The position numbers were made by a program, and so were the translations under genes. The notes beneath the pieces were generated by a model. It ran no database searches and was not told the DNA's origin. It saw only the letters and a program-made list of their open reading frames with translations. DNA of 9,598 bases from Rhodocyclaceae bacterium (GTDB taxonomy: Bacteria; Pseudomonadota; Gammaproteobacteria; Burkholderiales; Rhodocyclaceae), in the NCBI GenBank assembly GCA_018262875.1, contig JADFDL010000042.1, forward strand, positions 1 to 9,598. Direction: 5' to 3'. Positions 1 through 4,852 of the stretch are shown here, one piece after another; the first letter of the stretch is position 1; each line of letters begins with the position of its first letter.

Positions 1-569
1 CTGACGTCATATAGGATATAAGCTGAGAAGATCAGTACCGCGATGGCTGAAATGGTCAGCGACAGGGCCGGTATCTGCAGGAAAATGTTCGCCAACATCG
101 CCACCAGCAGCAGGATGACACCGATGAAGAGGAACTTGCCCATGAAGCTGAAGTCCTTTTTCGTCACGGTGGCAATGCCCGCCAGAGTGAGGAAAATGAT
201 GCTGGTGCCTGCCGCCGCGGTCGCGATGAGCGCACCGCCGTTGCGAAAGCCCAGGCTGACCTGCAGGATCGGGCCCAGCATGACGCCCATGAGAAAGGTA
301 AAGCCCAGCAGCAGGACGACGCCCATGCCGCTGTCCTTGGTCTTTCCGATGCCCCACATGAAGCCCCAGGCGACACCCAGGAAGAGCAGGAAGGAAATGA
401 ACGGGCTTCCGGCCATGAAGGCGAAATTAAGTTGTACGCCGACCAGTGCTCCAATGGCGGTCGGCAGCAGGGACAAGGCAAGCAGCAGGTACGTGTTGCG
501 CAGGACGCGGTTTTGCCGGAACGCAAGCTCTTGGGGAATTTGCCCGACGGATTGAATATTGGGTTGCAT
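1..569 (-). CDS. Bax inhibitor-1/YccA family inner-membrane protein (C-terminus off window)
   Basis: The first 189 residues are visible, starting MQPNIQSVGQIPQEL; the C-terminus lies beyond the window edge. The protein is strongly hydrophobic, with about six membrane segments (roughly residues 26-46, 56-73, 83-104, 111-135, 144-164, 168-187). It ends in the window with FSAYILYDV, the tyrosine-aspartate stretch typical of BI-1/YccA/TMBIM proteins near their last helices. Family members are usually about 220-235 residues, so some 35-45 are missing. In E. coli the relative YccA binds and modulates the FtsH membrane protease; others are linked to cation leak and stress survival, so the exact role here is unknown. 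The start is secure: GGAGGAATTC sits just upstream of the ATG. It reads away from tRNA-Ser(UGA) and appears to be the first gene of its transcript. Confidence 0.9.
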   Translation of the reverse strand, partial: MQPNIQSVGQIPQELAFRQNRVLRNTYLLLALSLLPTAIGALVGVQLNFAFMAGSPFISFLLFLGVAWGFMWGIGKTKDSGMGVVLLLGFTFLMGVMLGPILQVSLGFRNGGALIATAAAGTSIIFLTLAGIATVTKKDFSFMGKFLFIGVILLLVAMLANIFLQIPALSLTISAIAVLIFSAYILYDV

Positions 570-603
570 TGAATTCCTCCGATGAGTAGGACTTGCGGAC
601 ATA

Positions 604-632
604 AGACTAGCGAAGACGGGGGGAAGTTTCAA
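604..632 (-). promoter_or_regulatory. Putative sigma-70 promoter of the BI-1/YccA gene
   Basis: On the minus strand TTGAAA (627-632, five of six consensus bases) is followed after 17 bases by TAGTCT (604-609, three of six). Transcription would start near 597, giving a short leader with the GGAGG ribosome site. The -35 and spacing are good and the -10 is weak. Confidence 0.4.
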
Positions 633-662
633 TCATGGCCAACCGGGAGGTTGGGGGCGCCA

Positions 663-671
663 TGATAAAAT
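663..671 (+). promoter_or_regulatory. Extended -10 promoter of tRNA-Ser(UGA)
   Basis: TGATAAAAT has the TGn extension plus a -10 that matches TATAAT at five of six bases. It lies 12 bases before the mature tRNA 5' end, so the predicted start is about 6 bases upstream of the tRNA. No good -35 is visible, as is usual for extended -10 promoters. The same geometry precedes tRNA-Arg(ACG) at 4104-4112. Confidence 0.5.
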
Positions 672-683
672 TTCAATCGGGAA

Positions 684-773
684 GGAAGGTTGGCAGAGTG
701 GTTTAATGCACCGGTCTTGAAAACCGGCGTGCTTGCAAGGGCACCGTGAGTTCGAATCTCACACCTTCCGCCA
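684..773 (+). tRNA. tRNA-Ser (anticodon UGA), CCA encoded
   Basis: Acceptor arm GGAAGGT (684-690) pairs with ACCTTCC (763-769), followed by discriminator G and encoded CCA (771-773). The anticodon stem CCGGT/ACCGG (711-715, 723-727) encloses loop CTTGAAA with anticodon TGA at 718-720, which reads UCA and related serine codons. A long variable arm after the anticodon stem and a GTGAG-TTCGAAT-CTCAC T-arm confirm a class II serine tRNA, 90 bases long. The final A of CCA is immediately followed by the stop codon of queD on the opposite strand. Confidence 0.97.
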
Positions 774-1232
774 TCAGTTTCGACCCATCTCCCCGCGAAC
801 CGCGTCGGCCCAGCAATTGGGTGTTTCATAGAGGCGAACCTGCTCCAGGCGCAAATGGTTGCCGTAGGTGTCGTGATACACCCGATCGAGCAGGGCAAAT
901 GCCACGGCGGCCAGGTTTTCGGCGGTGGGCACTACGTCGAGCACCACGGTCTTGTGTCCCGGCAGGCTTTCGAGGAAACTCAACAGGGCAGTGTCGCCGC
1001 GCCAGACGAGGAAGGCGTGATCCCAGGCGTCGACCAGGTTTTGCCTGGCCAGGGCCTTGACGTCGGAAAAGTCCATCACCATTCCGTTCAGGGGCGACCC
1101 TGTCTGGCGAACGATATCGCCCAGCAGCGTGATCTCGATGGCGTAGCGATGGCCGTGCAGATGGCGGCACTGGCTCTGGTGGTCGGGAATGCGGTGACCG
1201 GAATCGAATTCGAGGCGGCGGGTGATGCGCAT
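774..1232 (-). CDS. queD: 6-carboxy-5,6,7,8-tetrahydropterin synthase (queuosine/preQ0 pathway)
   Basis: QueD converts dihydroneopterin triphosphate to 6-carboxytetrahydropterin, the second step from GTP toward preQ0 and queuosine, the modified base of GUN-anticodon tRNAs. The 152-residue protein has the PTPS/QueD fold signatures in order: His13 with His26 and His28 (in HLHGH) as the expected zinc ligands, Cys22 as the expected catalytic thiol, MVMDFSDVK at 51-59, an Asp-His pair at 71-72, PTAEN at 102-106, and the late substrate glutamate at 136 (in LYET). The Cys-to-HxH spacing matches QueD. The start ATG has AGAGG four bases upstream, a slightly short spacing. The gene has its own extended -10 promoter, is divergent from the radical SAM gene, and ends directly against tRNA-Ser(UGA). 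No queE or queC is in the window. Confidence 0.93.
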   Translation of the reverse strand: MRITRRLEFDSGHRIPDHQSQCRHLHGHRYAIEITLLGDIVRQTGSPLNGMVMDFSDVKALARQNLVDAWDHAFLVWRGDTALLSFLESLPGHKTVVLDVVPTAENLAAVAFALLDRVYHDTYGNHLRLEQVRLYETPNCWADAVRGEMGRN

Positions 1233-1265
1233 GGTGCCTCTGGAAATTTATCGGTAGCGGGGCGA

Positions 1266-1274
1266 ATTATAACA
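1266..1274 (-). promoter_or_regulatory. Extended -10 promoter of queD
   Basis: Reading the minus strand, TGTTATAAT is a full extended -10 with a perfect TATAAT hexamer (1266-1271). The start point would be near 1259, leaving a leader of only about 26 bases before the queD ATG. That is too short for a preQ1 riboswitch. No convincing -35 is present. Confidence 0.55.
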
Positions 1275-1305
1275 CTCGCCCCCAGGGCGGCTGGAGACGA
1301 ACGGA

Positions 1306-2151
1306 GTGGCAAAGCAGCTTGAGGTGACCGACCATAGACGCGACAGCGCCGGGATGATTTATGTCTATCCCGTTGTTTCCCGCCGTGCGGGCGGCGTGTC
1401 GATCGGCATCAACCTGAATCCCAACAACGCCTGCAATTGGCGTTGCATTTATTGCCAGGTACCCGATCTCAAGCGCGGCTCGGCGCCGCCGATCGACATG
1501 GCGCAGATCGAGCGCGAATTGCGCGGTTTTGTCGAGACTTTGCTGCATGGGGATTTCATGCGTTTGCATGTGCCTGAAGGGGCGCGACAAATCGTCGATG
1601 TCGCGTTTTCGGGCAATGGCGAGCCAACCTCGGCGCGGGAGTTTCCCCAGGCGATTGAACTGGTCGGCAGGGTGCTGCGCGAAACCGGACTGGATCGCAC
1701 GGTGAAGATCCGCCTCATCACCAATGGCAGCCTGCTCGGGCGTCGCGTGGTGCAGGAGGGCTTGCGCCGGCTGGGCGAGCTGGGCGGGGAAGCGTGGTTC
1801 AAAGTTGATGCCGGAACGACCGAAGGCTATCGCCGCATCAACAACGTGGAGTTGTCGCCTGAATCGGTAGCACGGAATCTGCGCCGCTGCGCGAAGCTTT
1901 GTTCGACCTGGGTGCAAACCTGCATCTTCGCCCTCGACGGAGTGAATCCGACGGAGGAGGCAGTGTCGGCCTATCTTGACGTGCTCATTGAAGCCGGCAT
2001 TGAGCATCTGGCCGGCGTGCATCTCTACGGTTTGGCGCGTCCCTCCATGCAACCGGAGGCTGGCCGGCTTTCTAGTTTGCCGGATGATGAACTGGAGGCG
2101 ATTGCCAGCCGCTTGCGCGAACAGGGGCTGACCGTGCAGGTCAGCCCCTGA
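1306..2151 (+). CDS. Radical SAM protein of unknown substrate (COG0731-like)
   Basis: A 281-residue radical SAM enzyme. Cys43, Cys47 and Cys50 form the CX3CX2C site for the 4Fe-4S cluster, inside NACNWRCIYCQVP. FSGNGEPT (101-108) is the glycine-rich SAM-binding stretch in the form seen in COG0731-type Fe-S oxidoreductases. RLITNGS (136-142) and WFKVDAG (164-170) are the later barrel strands. A conserved-looking VHLYGLARPSMQPEAGRL block lies at 238-254. No extra cluster-binding domain is seen. It lacks the QGEG-type N-terminus of QueE and is longer, so it is not simply QueE. The start is a GTG with GGAGA (1293-1297) eight bases upstream; an internal ATG at 1354 would remove 16 residues. It is divergent from queD and convergent with the XRE gene. 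The substrate is unknown; a link to tRNA or cofactor modification is only inference. Confidence 0.88.
   Translation: MAKQLEVTDHRRDSAGMIYVYPVVSRRAGGVSIGINLNPNNACNWRCIYCQVPDLKRGSAPPIDMAQIERELRGFVETLLHGDFMRLHVPEGARQIVDVAFSGNGEPTSAREFPQAIELVGRVLRETGLDRTVKIRLITNGSLLGRRVVQEGLRRLGELGGEAWFKVDAGTTEGYRRINNVELSPESVARNLRRCAKLCSTWVQTCIFALDGVNPTEEAVSAYLDVLIEAGIEHLAGVHLYGLARPSMQPEAGRLSSLPDDELEAIASRLREQGLTVQVSP
2122..2150. repeat. Perfect 12-bp inverted repeat over the radical SAM stop codon
   Basis: CAGGGGCTGACC (2122-2133) and its exact reverse complement (2139-2150) are separated by five bases, GTGCA. The second arm runs into the TGA stop. It lies at the junction of two convergent genes and may end transcription or protect 3' ends in either direction. 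No T-tract follows on either strand, so it is not a canonical intrinsic terminator. Confidence 0.6.
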
Positions 2152-2156
2152 TGCTG

Positions 2157-2450
2157 TCAATGACCTTTCTTGGGCTTGGCCTTGGCTGCCTTCTTCAGCG
2201 ACTTGAAGAGTTCCGGGTCACTGGATTTCAGGTATTCCACGACTTCCCAGTCGTCGCGTTTGATTTTGCTGATGTCAATTTGCTCGACATGCACCAGGCG
2301 CAGCAACTGCTGTACCGGACGGGGCATGTTGCGGCCGCTTTCGTAGCGGGAGCCGCCGCTCTGGGTTACGCCGACCTTGGACCAGAATTGCTGCTGGTTG
2401 AGCCCGAGTTTGCGTCGGATTTCGCGTGCGTCTATGGTTTCTGTTTTCAT
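2157..2450 (-). CDS. Small XRE-type helix-turn-helix regulator
   Basis: A 97-residue protein with one N-terminal helix-turn-helix (about residues 6-56). LGLNQQQFWSKVGVTQSGGSRYESGR has the Cro/C1 pattern of NQQQFW helix, VTQSGGSRYE recognition helix and ESGR turn. DDWEVVEYLKSSDPELFKSL follows, then a lysine-rich tail. There is no ligand or protease domain, so it is probably a simple DNA-binding repressor or autoregulator. I chose the ATG at 2450 because AAGGA lies nine bases upstream; a TTG at 2483 would add 11 residues but falls in AT-rich promoter-like sequence. Stand-alone proteins of this type are common in betaproteobacteria and mostly uncharacterised. No toxin partner is next to it: the only neighbour is the convergent radical SAM gene, five bases away. 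Confidence 0.85.
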   Translation of the reverse strand: MKTETIDAREIRRKLGLNQQQFWSKVGVTQSGGSRYESGRNMPRPVQQLLRLVHVEQIDISKIKRDDWEVVEYLKSSDPELFKSLKKAAKAKPKKGH

Positions 2451-2511
2451 TGTTCGCCGTCCTTGTGAGAAGGGTATATACAAGGTTGAAAAATTTAATG
2501 AGTCAAGTAAC

Positions 2512-2529
2512 CTATAACCAAAGTTATAG
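2512..2529. promoter_or_regulatory. Palindromic operator candidate upstream of the XRE gene
   Basis: CTATAAC-CAAA-GTTATAG is a perfect 7-bp palindrome with a 4-bp spacer, the size expected for an XRE dimer site. It begins at the predicted transcription start of the regulator. A further half-site copy, ATTATAG (2537-2543), lies 14 bp away and overlaps the -10. Autorepression is the natural inference. Confidence 0.5.
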
Positions 2530-2536
2530 CAAATCG

Positions 2537-2565
2537 ATTATAGGCAGTATTCTTACAACATACAA
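2537..2565 (-). promoter_or_regulatory. Sigma-70 promoter for the XRE gene
   Basis: On the minus strand TTGTAT (2560-2565) and a perfect TATAAT (2537-2542) are separated by 17 bases. The start would be near 2530, with an 80-base leader to the ATG. A second, weaker possibility lies downstream: TTGACT (2501-2506) followed by TATATA-like sequence at about 2474-2480. Confidence 0.5.
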
Positions 2566-2622
2566 GCTTGGCATATCTGGAATTACGGTAGGGATTTCAC
2601 TTGCATGCCTATCCGTAGGGAG

Positions 2623-2652
2623 TTGGGCTAGAAGCTCGAATTCGGGTAAAAT
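2623..2652 (+). promoter_or_regulatory. Probable lysC promoter
   Basis: TTGGGC (2623-2628) and TAAAAT (2647-2652, five of six) are separated by 18 bases. The start would be near 2659, giving a leader of about 30 bases. The leader is too short for a lysine riboswitch. The AT-rich stretch from about 2460 to 2620 between this site and the XRE promoter holds no supportable gene. Confidence 0.45.
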
Positions 2653-2690
2653 CCGCCGCTTTTCAACGCACTAGAGAGAAGTTGCAGACC

Positions 2691-3929
2691 ATGGCACTCA
2701 TCGTTCAGAAATACGGTGGCACCTCGGTCGGCTCGCCAGAACGCATCAAGAACGTTGCCCGGCGTGTCGCCAACTGGCAGGCGAGGGGCCACCAGGTCGT
2801 CGTGGTGGTGTCGGCCATGAGCGGGGAGACCAACCGCCTGCTCGCATTGGCGAAGGAGGTTCAGGCTCATCCCGATTCCCGCGAACTGGATGTCATTGCC
2901 TCCACCGGCGAGCAGGTGACGATCGGCCTGTTGGCGATGGCCTTGATGGATATTGGCGTCAAGGCCAGGAGCTATACCGGCGGACAGGTGCGTATTCTCA
3001 CTGACAGCGCCTTCACCAAGGCGCGCATTGTCAGCATCGACGAGGCCAGTATCCGACGCGCCCTGAACGACGGCTATGTCGTGGTGGTGGCCGGATTCCA
3101 GGGCGTTGATGAGAACGGCAGCATCACCACGCTGGGACGTGGCGGTTCGGATACCTCCGCCGTGGCCATCGCCGCGGCGCTGAAGGCCGACGAGTGTCAG
3201 ATTTATACCGATGTGGATGGCGTCTACACCACCGATCCGCGCATCGTGCCGGAGGCGCGTCGCCTGGAGACGATCACCTTCGAGGAGATGCTGGAAATGG
3301 CCAGCCTTGGCTCCAAGGTTCTGCAGATCCGTTCGGTTGAATTCGCCGGTAAGTACAAGGTCAAATTGCGTGTGCTCTCCAGCCTGGAAGAACTGGGCAA
3401 GGAGGGTCCGGGCACCCTGATCACATTCGAGGAAGACATCAAGATGGAACAACCGATCATTTCCGGCATCGCCTTCAATCGCGACGAAGCCAAGCTTACC
3501 GTCCTCGGCGTGCCAGACCGTCCCGGCATCGCCTACCAGATCCTCGGTCCGGTGGCCGAATCCAACATCGACGTCGACATGATCATCCAGAACGTCGGCC
3601 ACGACGGCTCGACCGACTTCTCCTTCACCGTGCCGCGCGGTGAGTACGCCAGAACGACGGCCATCCTCGACCAGGTCAAGGGCCATATCGGGGCCAGAGA
3701 ACTTATCGGCGATAACAAGATCGCCAAGGTGTCCGTCGTTGGCGTCGGCATGCGCTCCCATGTGGGCATTGCCAGCAAGATGTTCCGCACGCTGGCCGAG
3801 GAAGGCATCAATATCCAGATGATTTCGACATCCGAGATCAAGATCTCGGTGGTGATCGACGAGAAGTACCTGGAGCTTGCCGTGCGCGTTCTGCACAAGG
3901 CGTTCGAACTGGAACAGGTACCGGCATGA
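2691..3929 (+). CDS. lysC: Aspartate kinase
   Basis: Phosphorylates aspartate with ATP, the first step toward lysine, diaminopimelate, threonine and methionine. The 412-residue protein has the amino-acid kinase domain first: KYGGTSVGS (7-15), [11 protein letters not shown] (38-48), STGEQVT (71-77), [12 protein letters not shown] (146-157), [13 protein letters not shown] (172-184) and [11 protein letters not shown] (202-212). Two ACT regulatory domains follow (about 267-330 and 345-410; [10 protein letters not shown] and [14 protein letters not shown] are typical). Length and layout match monofunctional, feedback-inhibited bacterial aspartokinases. I start at the ATG giving [10 protein letters not shown], the family N-terminus, with AGAGAAG nine bases upstream. 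A TTG nine bases earlier is unlikely. An internal start that could give a separate regulatory subunit is listed separately. The gene is followed by a tRNA pair with its own promoter. Confidence 0.97.
   Translation: MALIVQKYGGTSVGSPERIKNVARRVANWQARGHQVVVVVSAMSGETNRLLALAKEVQAHPDSRELDVIASTGEQVTIGLLAMALMDIGVKARSYTGGQVRILTDSAFTKARIVSIDEASIRRALNDGYVVVVAGFQGVDENGSITTLGRGGSDTSAVAIAAALKADECQIYTDVDGVYTTDPRIVPEARRLETITFEEMLEMASLGSKVLQIRSVEFAGKYKVKLRVLSSLEELGKEGPGTLITFEEDIKMEQPIISGIAFNRDEAKLTVLGVPDRPGIAYQILGPVAESNIDVDMIIQNVGHDGSTDFSFTVPRGEYARTTAILDQVKGHIGARELIGDNKIAKVSVVGVGMRSHVGIASKMFRTLAEEGINIQMISTSEIKISVVIDEKYLELAVRVLHKAFELEQVPA
3429..3446 (+). promoter_or_regulatory. Possible internal ribosome site and start for a LysC beta subunit
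   Basis: GAGGAAG (3429-3435) lies eight bases before an in-frame ATG (3444-3446, Met252, [11 protein letters not shown]). Initiation here would give a 161-residue protein made of just the two ACT domains. In Corynebacterium glutamicum and Bacillus the aspartokinase beta subunit starts at the equivalent junction. This is a candidate only; many proteobacterial enzymes are homodimers of the full chain. Confidence 0.3.
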
Positions 3930-3931
3930 GT

Positions 3932-3960
3932 TTGACCGGTTCGGGCGAAAGCGGTAATAT
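3932..3960 (+). promoter_or_regulatory. Promoter of the tRNA-Ser(GCU)/tRNA-Arg(ACG) pair
   Basis: TTGACC (3932-3937, five of six) and TAATAT (3955-3960, four of six) are spaced by exactly 17 bases. A GC-rich discriminator (CGCCAGCC) follows, as in stringently controlled stable-RNA promoters. It begins two bases after the lysC stop. The leader to the mature tRNA is about 40 bases. Confidence 0.5.
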
Positions 3961-4004
3961 CGCCAGCCTTTTTGGTTCCGGCGCAGCCTGCTGCGAAGGT
4001 TCCT

Positions 4005-4098
4005 GGAGAGATGGCCGAGTGGTCGAAGGCGCTCCCCTGCTAAGGGAGTATATGGGCTTAAACTCGTATCGAGGGTTCGAATCCCTCTCTCTCCGCCA
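4005..4098 (+). tRNA. tRNA-Ser (anticodon GCU), CCA encoded
   Basis: Acceptor arm GGAGAGA (4005-4011) pairs with TCTCTCC (4088-4094), followed by G and encoded CCA (4096-4098). The anticodon stem CTCCC/GGGAG carries loop CTGCTAA with anticodon GCT, reading AGC and AGU. A long variable arm and GAGGG-TTCGAAT-CCCTC T-arm confirm a class II serine tRNA, 94 bases long. It is followed after 26 bases by tRNA-Arg. Confidence 0.97.
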
Positions 4099-4103
4099 CA
4101 GTT

Positions 4104-4112
4104 TGATATAAT
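4104..4112 (+). promoter_or_regulatory. Extended -10 promoter inside the tRNA-Ser/tRNA-Arg spacer
   Basis: TGATATAAT is a full extended -10 with a perfect TATAAT (4107-4112), placed 12 bases before the mature tRNA-Arg. The only possible -35 region is inside tRNA-Ser and does not match. tRNA-Arg could therefore be made both by read-through from the upstream promoter and from this one. Confidence 0.4.
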
Positions 4113-4124
4113 TTTCGCTTCAAC

Positions 4125-4201
4125 GCGCCCGTAGCTCAGCTGGATAGAGTACTTGGCTACGAACCAAGGGGTCAGGAGTTCGAATCTCTTCGGGCGCGCC
4201 A
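4125..4201 (+). tRNA. tRNA-Arg (anticodon ACG), CCA encoded
   Basis: Acceptor arm GCGCCCG (4125-4131) pairs with CGGGCGC (4191-4197), then G and CCA (4199-4201). The anticodon stem CTTGG/CCAAG holds CTACGAA with anticodon ACG, whose A34 is normally edited to inosine by TadA so that it reads CGU, CGC and CGA. The T-arm AGGAG-TTCGAAT-CTCTT has one G-U pair. Length 77 bases. Confidence 0.97.
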
Positions 4202-4207
4202 AATCCC

Positions 4208-4238
4208 AAGGGCCTGCGATTTCGCAGGCCCTTTTTTT
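4208..4238 (+). terminator. Rho-independent terminator of the tRNA operon
   Basis: AAGGGCCTGCGA (4208-4219) is followed by TT and its exact complement TCGCAGGCCCTT, then a run of seven T residues (4232-4238). It begins six bases after the tRNA-Arg CCA. This is a strong, textbook intrinsic terminator and isolates the following SYLF gene. Confidence 0.93.
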
Positions 4239-4260
4239 CGCCTGTATCCGTTCCATCGAG

Positions 4261-4288
4261 TTGCGATACGATGCGGTTTGAATCGCAA
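4261..4288. repeat. Inverted repeat just upstream of the SYLF gene
   Basis: TTGCGAT (4261-4267) and ATCGCAA (4282-4288) are exact inverted copies separated by 14 bases. They end two bases before the ribosome site GGAGAGG (4291-4297). It may be an operator or a leader hairpin. No convincing sigma-70 promoter was found in the short gap after the tRNA terminator. Confidence 0.35.
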
Positions 4289-4302
4289 ATGGAGAGGACA
4301 TT

Positions 4303-4848
4303 ATGGAATCGAAGCGGATTCGGCTGGTTTGGGGATGGGCGCTTGCGCTCCTGTTTGCGGCGAATGCCTGGGCCGGTTCCCGGCAGGAGATCGATGCCGA
4401 GGTACGGCAGTCGCTGAAGGAGTTCGCCCGGCACACCAGCGCCGGCCACGAGCTGTCACAGAAGGCGGCGGGCATGCTGGTGTTTCCCAGCGTGGTCAAG
4501 GCCGGCATCGGCGTCGGCGGCGAATACGGCGAGGGTTCGCTCCTCGTCGGCGGCAAGCCGGTCGCCTATTACAATATCGCCGCCGCTTCCATCGGCTTCC
4601 AGCTCGGCGCCCAGGCGCGTAGCCAGATCATCCTGTTCATGACTGAGAATGCCCTTTCAAAATTTCGCAGCAGCGAAGGCTGGAAGGCCGGTGTCGACGG
4701 CAGCGTGGCACTGGTTACGCTGGGGGCGGGCGGCTCGATCGACACGGAGACGGCGAAAAAGCCGATCATCGGCTTCATCTTCTCGAACAAGGGGCTGATG
4801 TACAACCTGACCTTCGAGGGATCGAAGATCACCAAGATCGATCGATAG
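4303..4848 (+). CDS. Exported SYLF-domain (Ysc84-like) lipid-binding protein
   Basis: A 181-residue protein with a clear signal peptide: positive MESKRIR, a hydrophobic core, and an AWA cleavage motif at 22-24, so the mature form starts at Gly25 and is probably periplasmic. The rest is one SYLF/Ysc84 (DUF500) domain, recognised from KAAGMLVFPSVVKAGIGVGGEYGEGSL, the YYNIAAASIGFQLGAQ stretch, and the C-terminal KPIIGFIFSNKGLMYNLTFEGSKITKI. In eukaryotes this domain binds phosphoinositides and actin; in bacteria it is a common secreted or envelope protein of unclear function. The start is well supported by GGAGAGG five bases upstream of ATG. It is convergent with srkA, four bases between stops; a small GC-rich hairpin (4848-4862) covers both stops. 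Confidence 0.9.
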   Translation: MESKRIRLVWGWALALLFAANAWAGSRQEIDAEVRQSLKEFARHTSAGHELSQKAAGMLVFPSVVKAGIGVGGEYGEGSLLVGGKPVAYYNIAAASIGFQLGAQARSQIILFMTENALSKFRSSEGWKAGVDGSVALVTLGAGGSIDTETAKKPIIGFIFSNKGLMYNLTFEGSKITKIDR

Positions 4849-4852
4849 CCGG

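Noticed and set aside
1233..1265. preQ1 riboswitch in the queD leader
   Set aside because: The predicted leader is only about 26 bases, shorter than any known preQ1 aptamer, and no suitable pseudoknot sequence is seen.
1267..2160. A 297-codon open frame on the minus strand opposite the radical SAM gene
   Set aside because: The plus strand carries a full radical SAM signature with a ribosome site. The antisense frame also has to cross the queD promoter region.
2451..2483. Longer XRE protein starting at a TTG at 2483
   Set aside because: The added residues lie in AT-rich promoter-like sequence, while the ATG at 2450 has a good ribosome site and gives the usual length.
2588..2621. Direct repeat GTAGGGA (2588-2594 and 2615-2621) before lysC
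   Set aside because: Only seven bases and a single pair; too short to separate from chance.
2460..2690. Lysine riboswitch or an extra small gene in the AT-rich gap before lysC
   Set aside because: The lysC promoter candidate at 2623-2652 leaves about 30 bases of leader, and the gap has no long structured element. Short open frames there (for example from 2426) lack ribosome sites.
684..4201. tRNA genes as integration sites of a mobile island
   Set aside because: No integrase, no repeated tRNA 3' end and no foreign-looking gene block lies next to any of the three tRNAs; all neighbours are core genes.
2628..4556. A 642-codon open frame on the minus strand
   Set aside because: It runs antisense across lysC, two tRNA genes and the tRNA terminator. 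The sequence has no family likeness, and lysC is unambiguous on the other strand. It is a by-product of GC-rich codon use.
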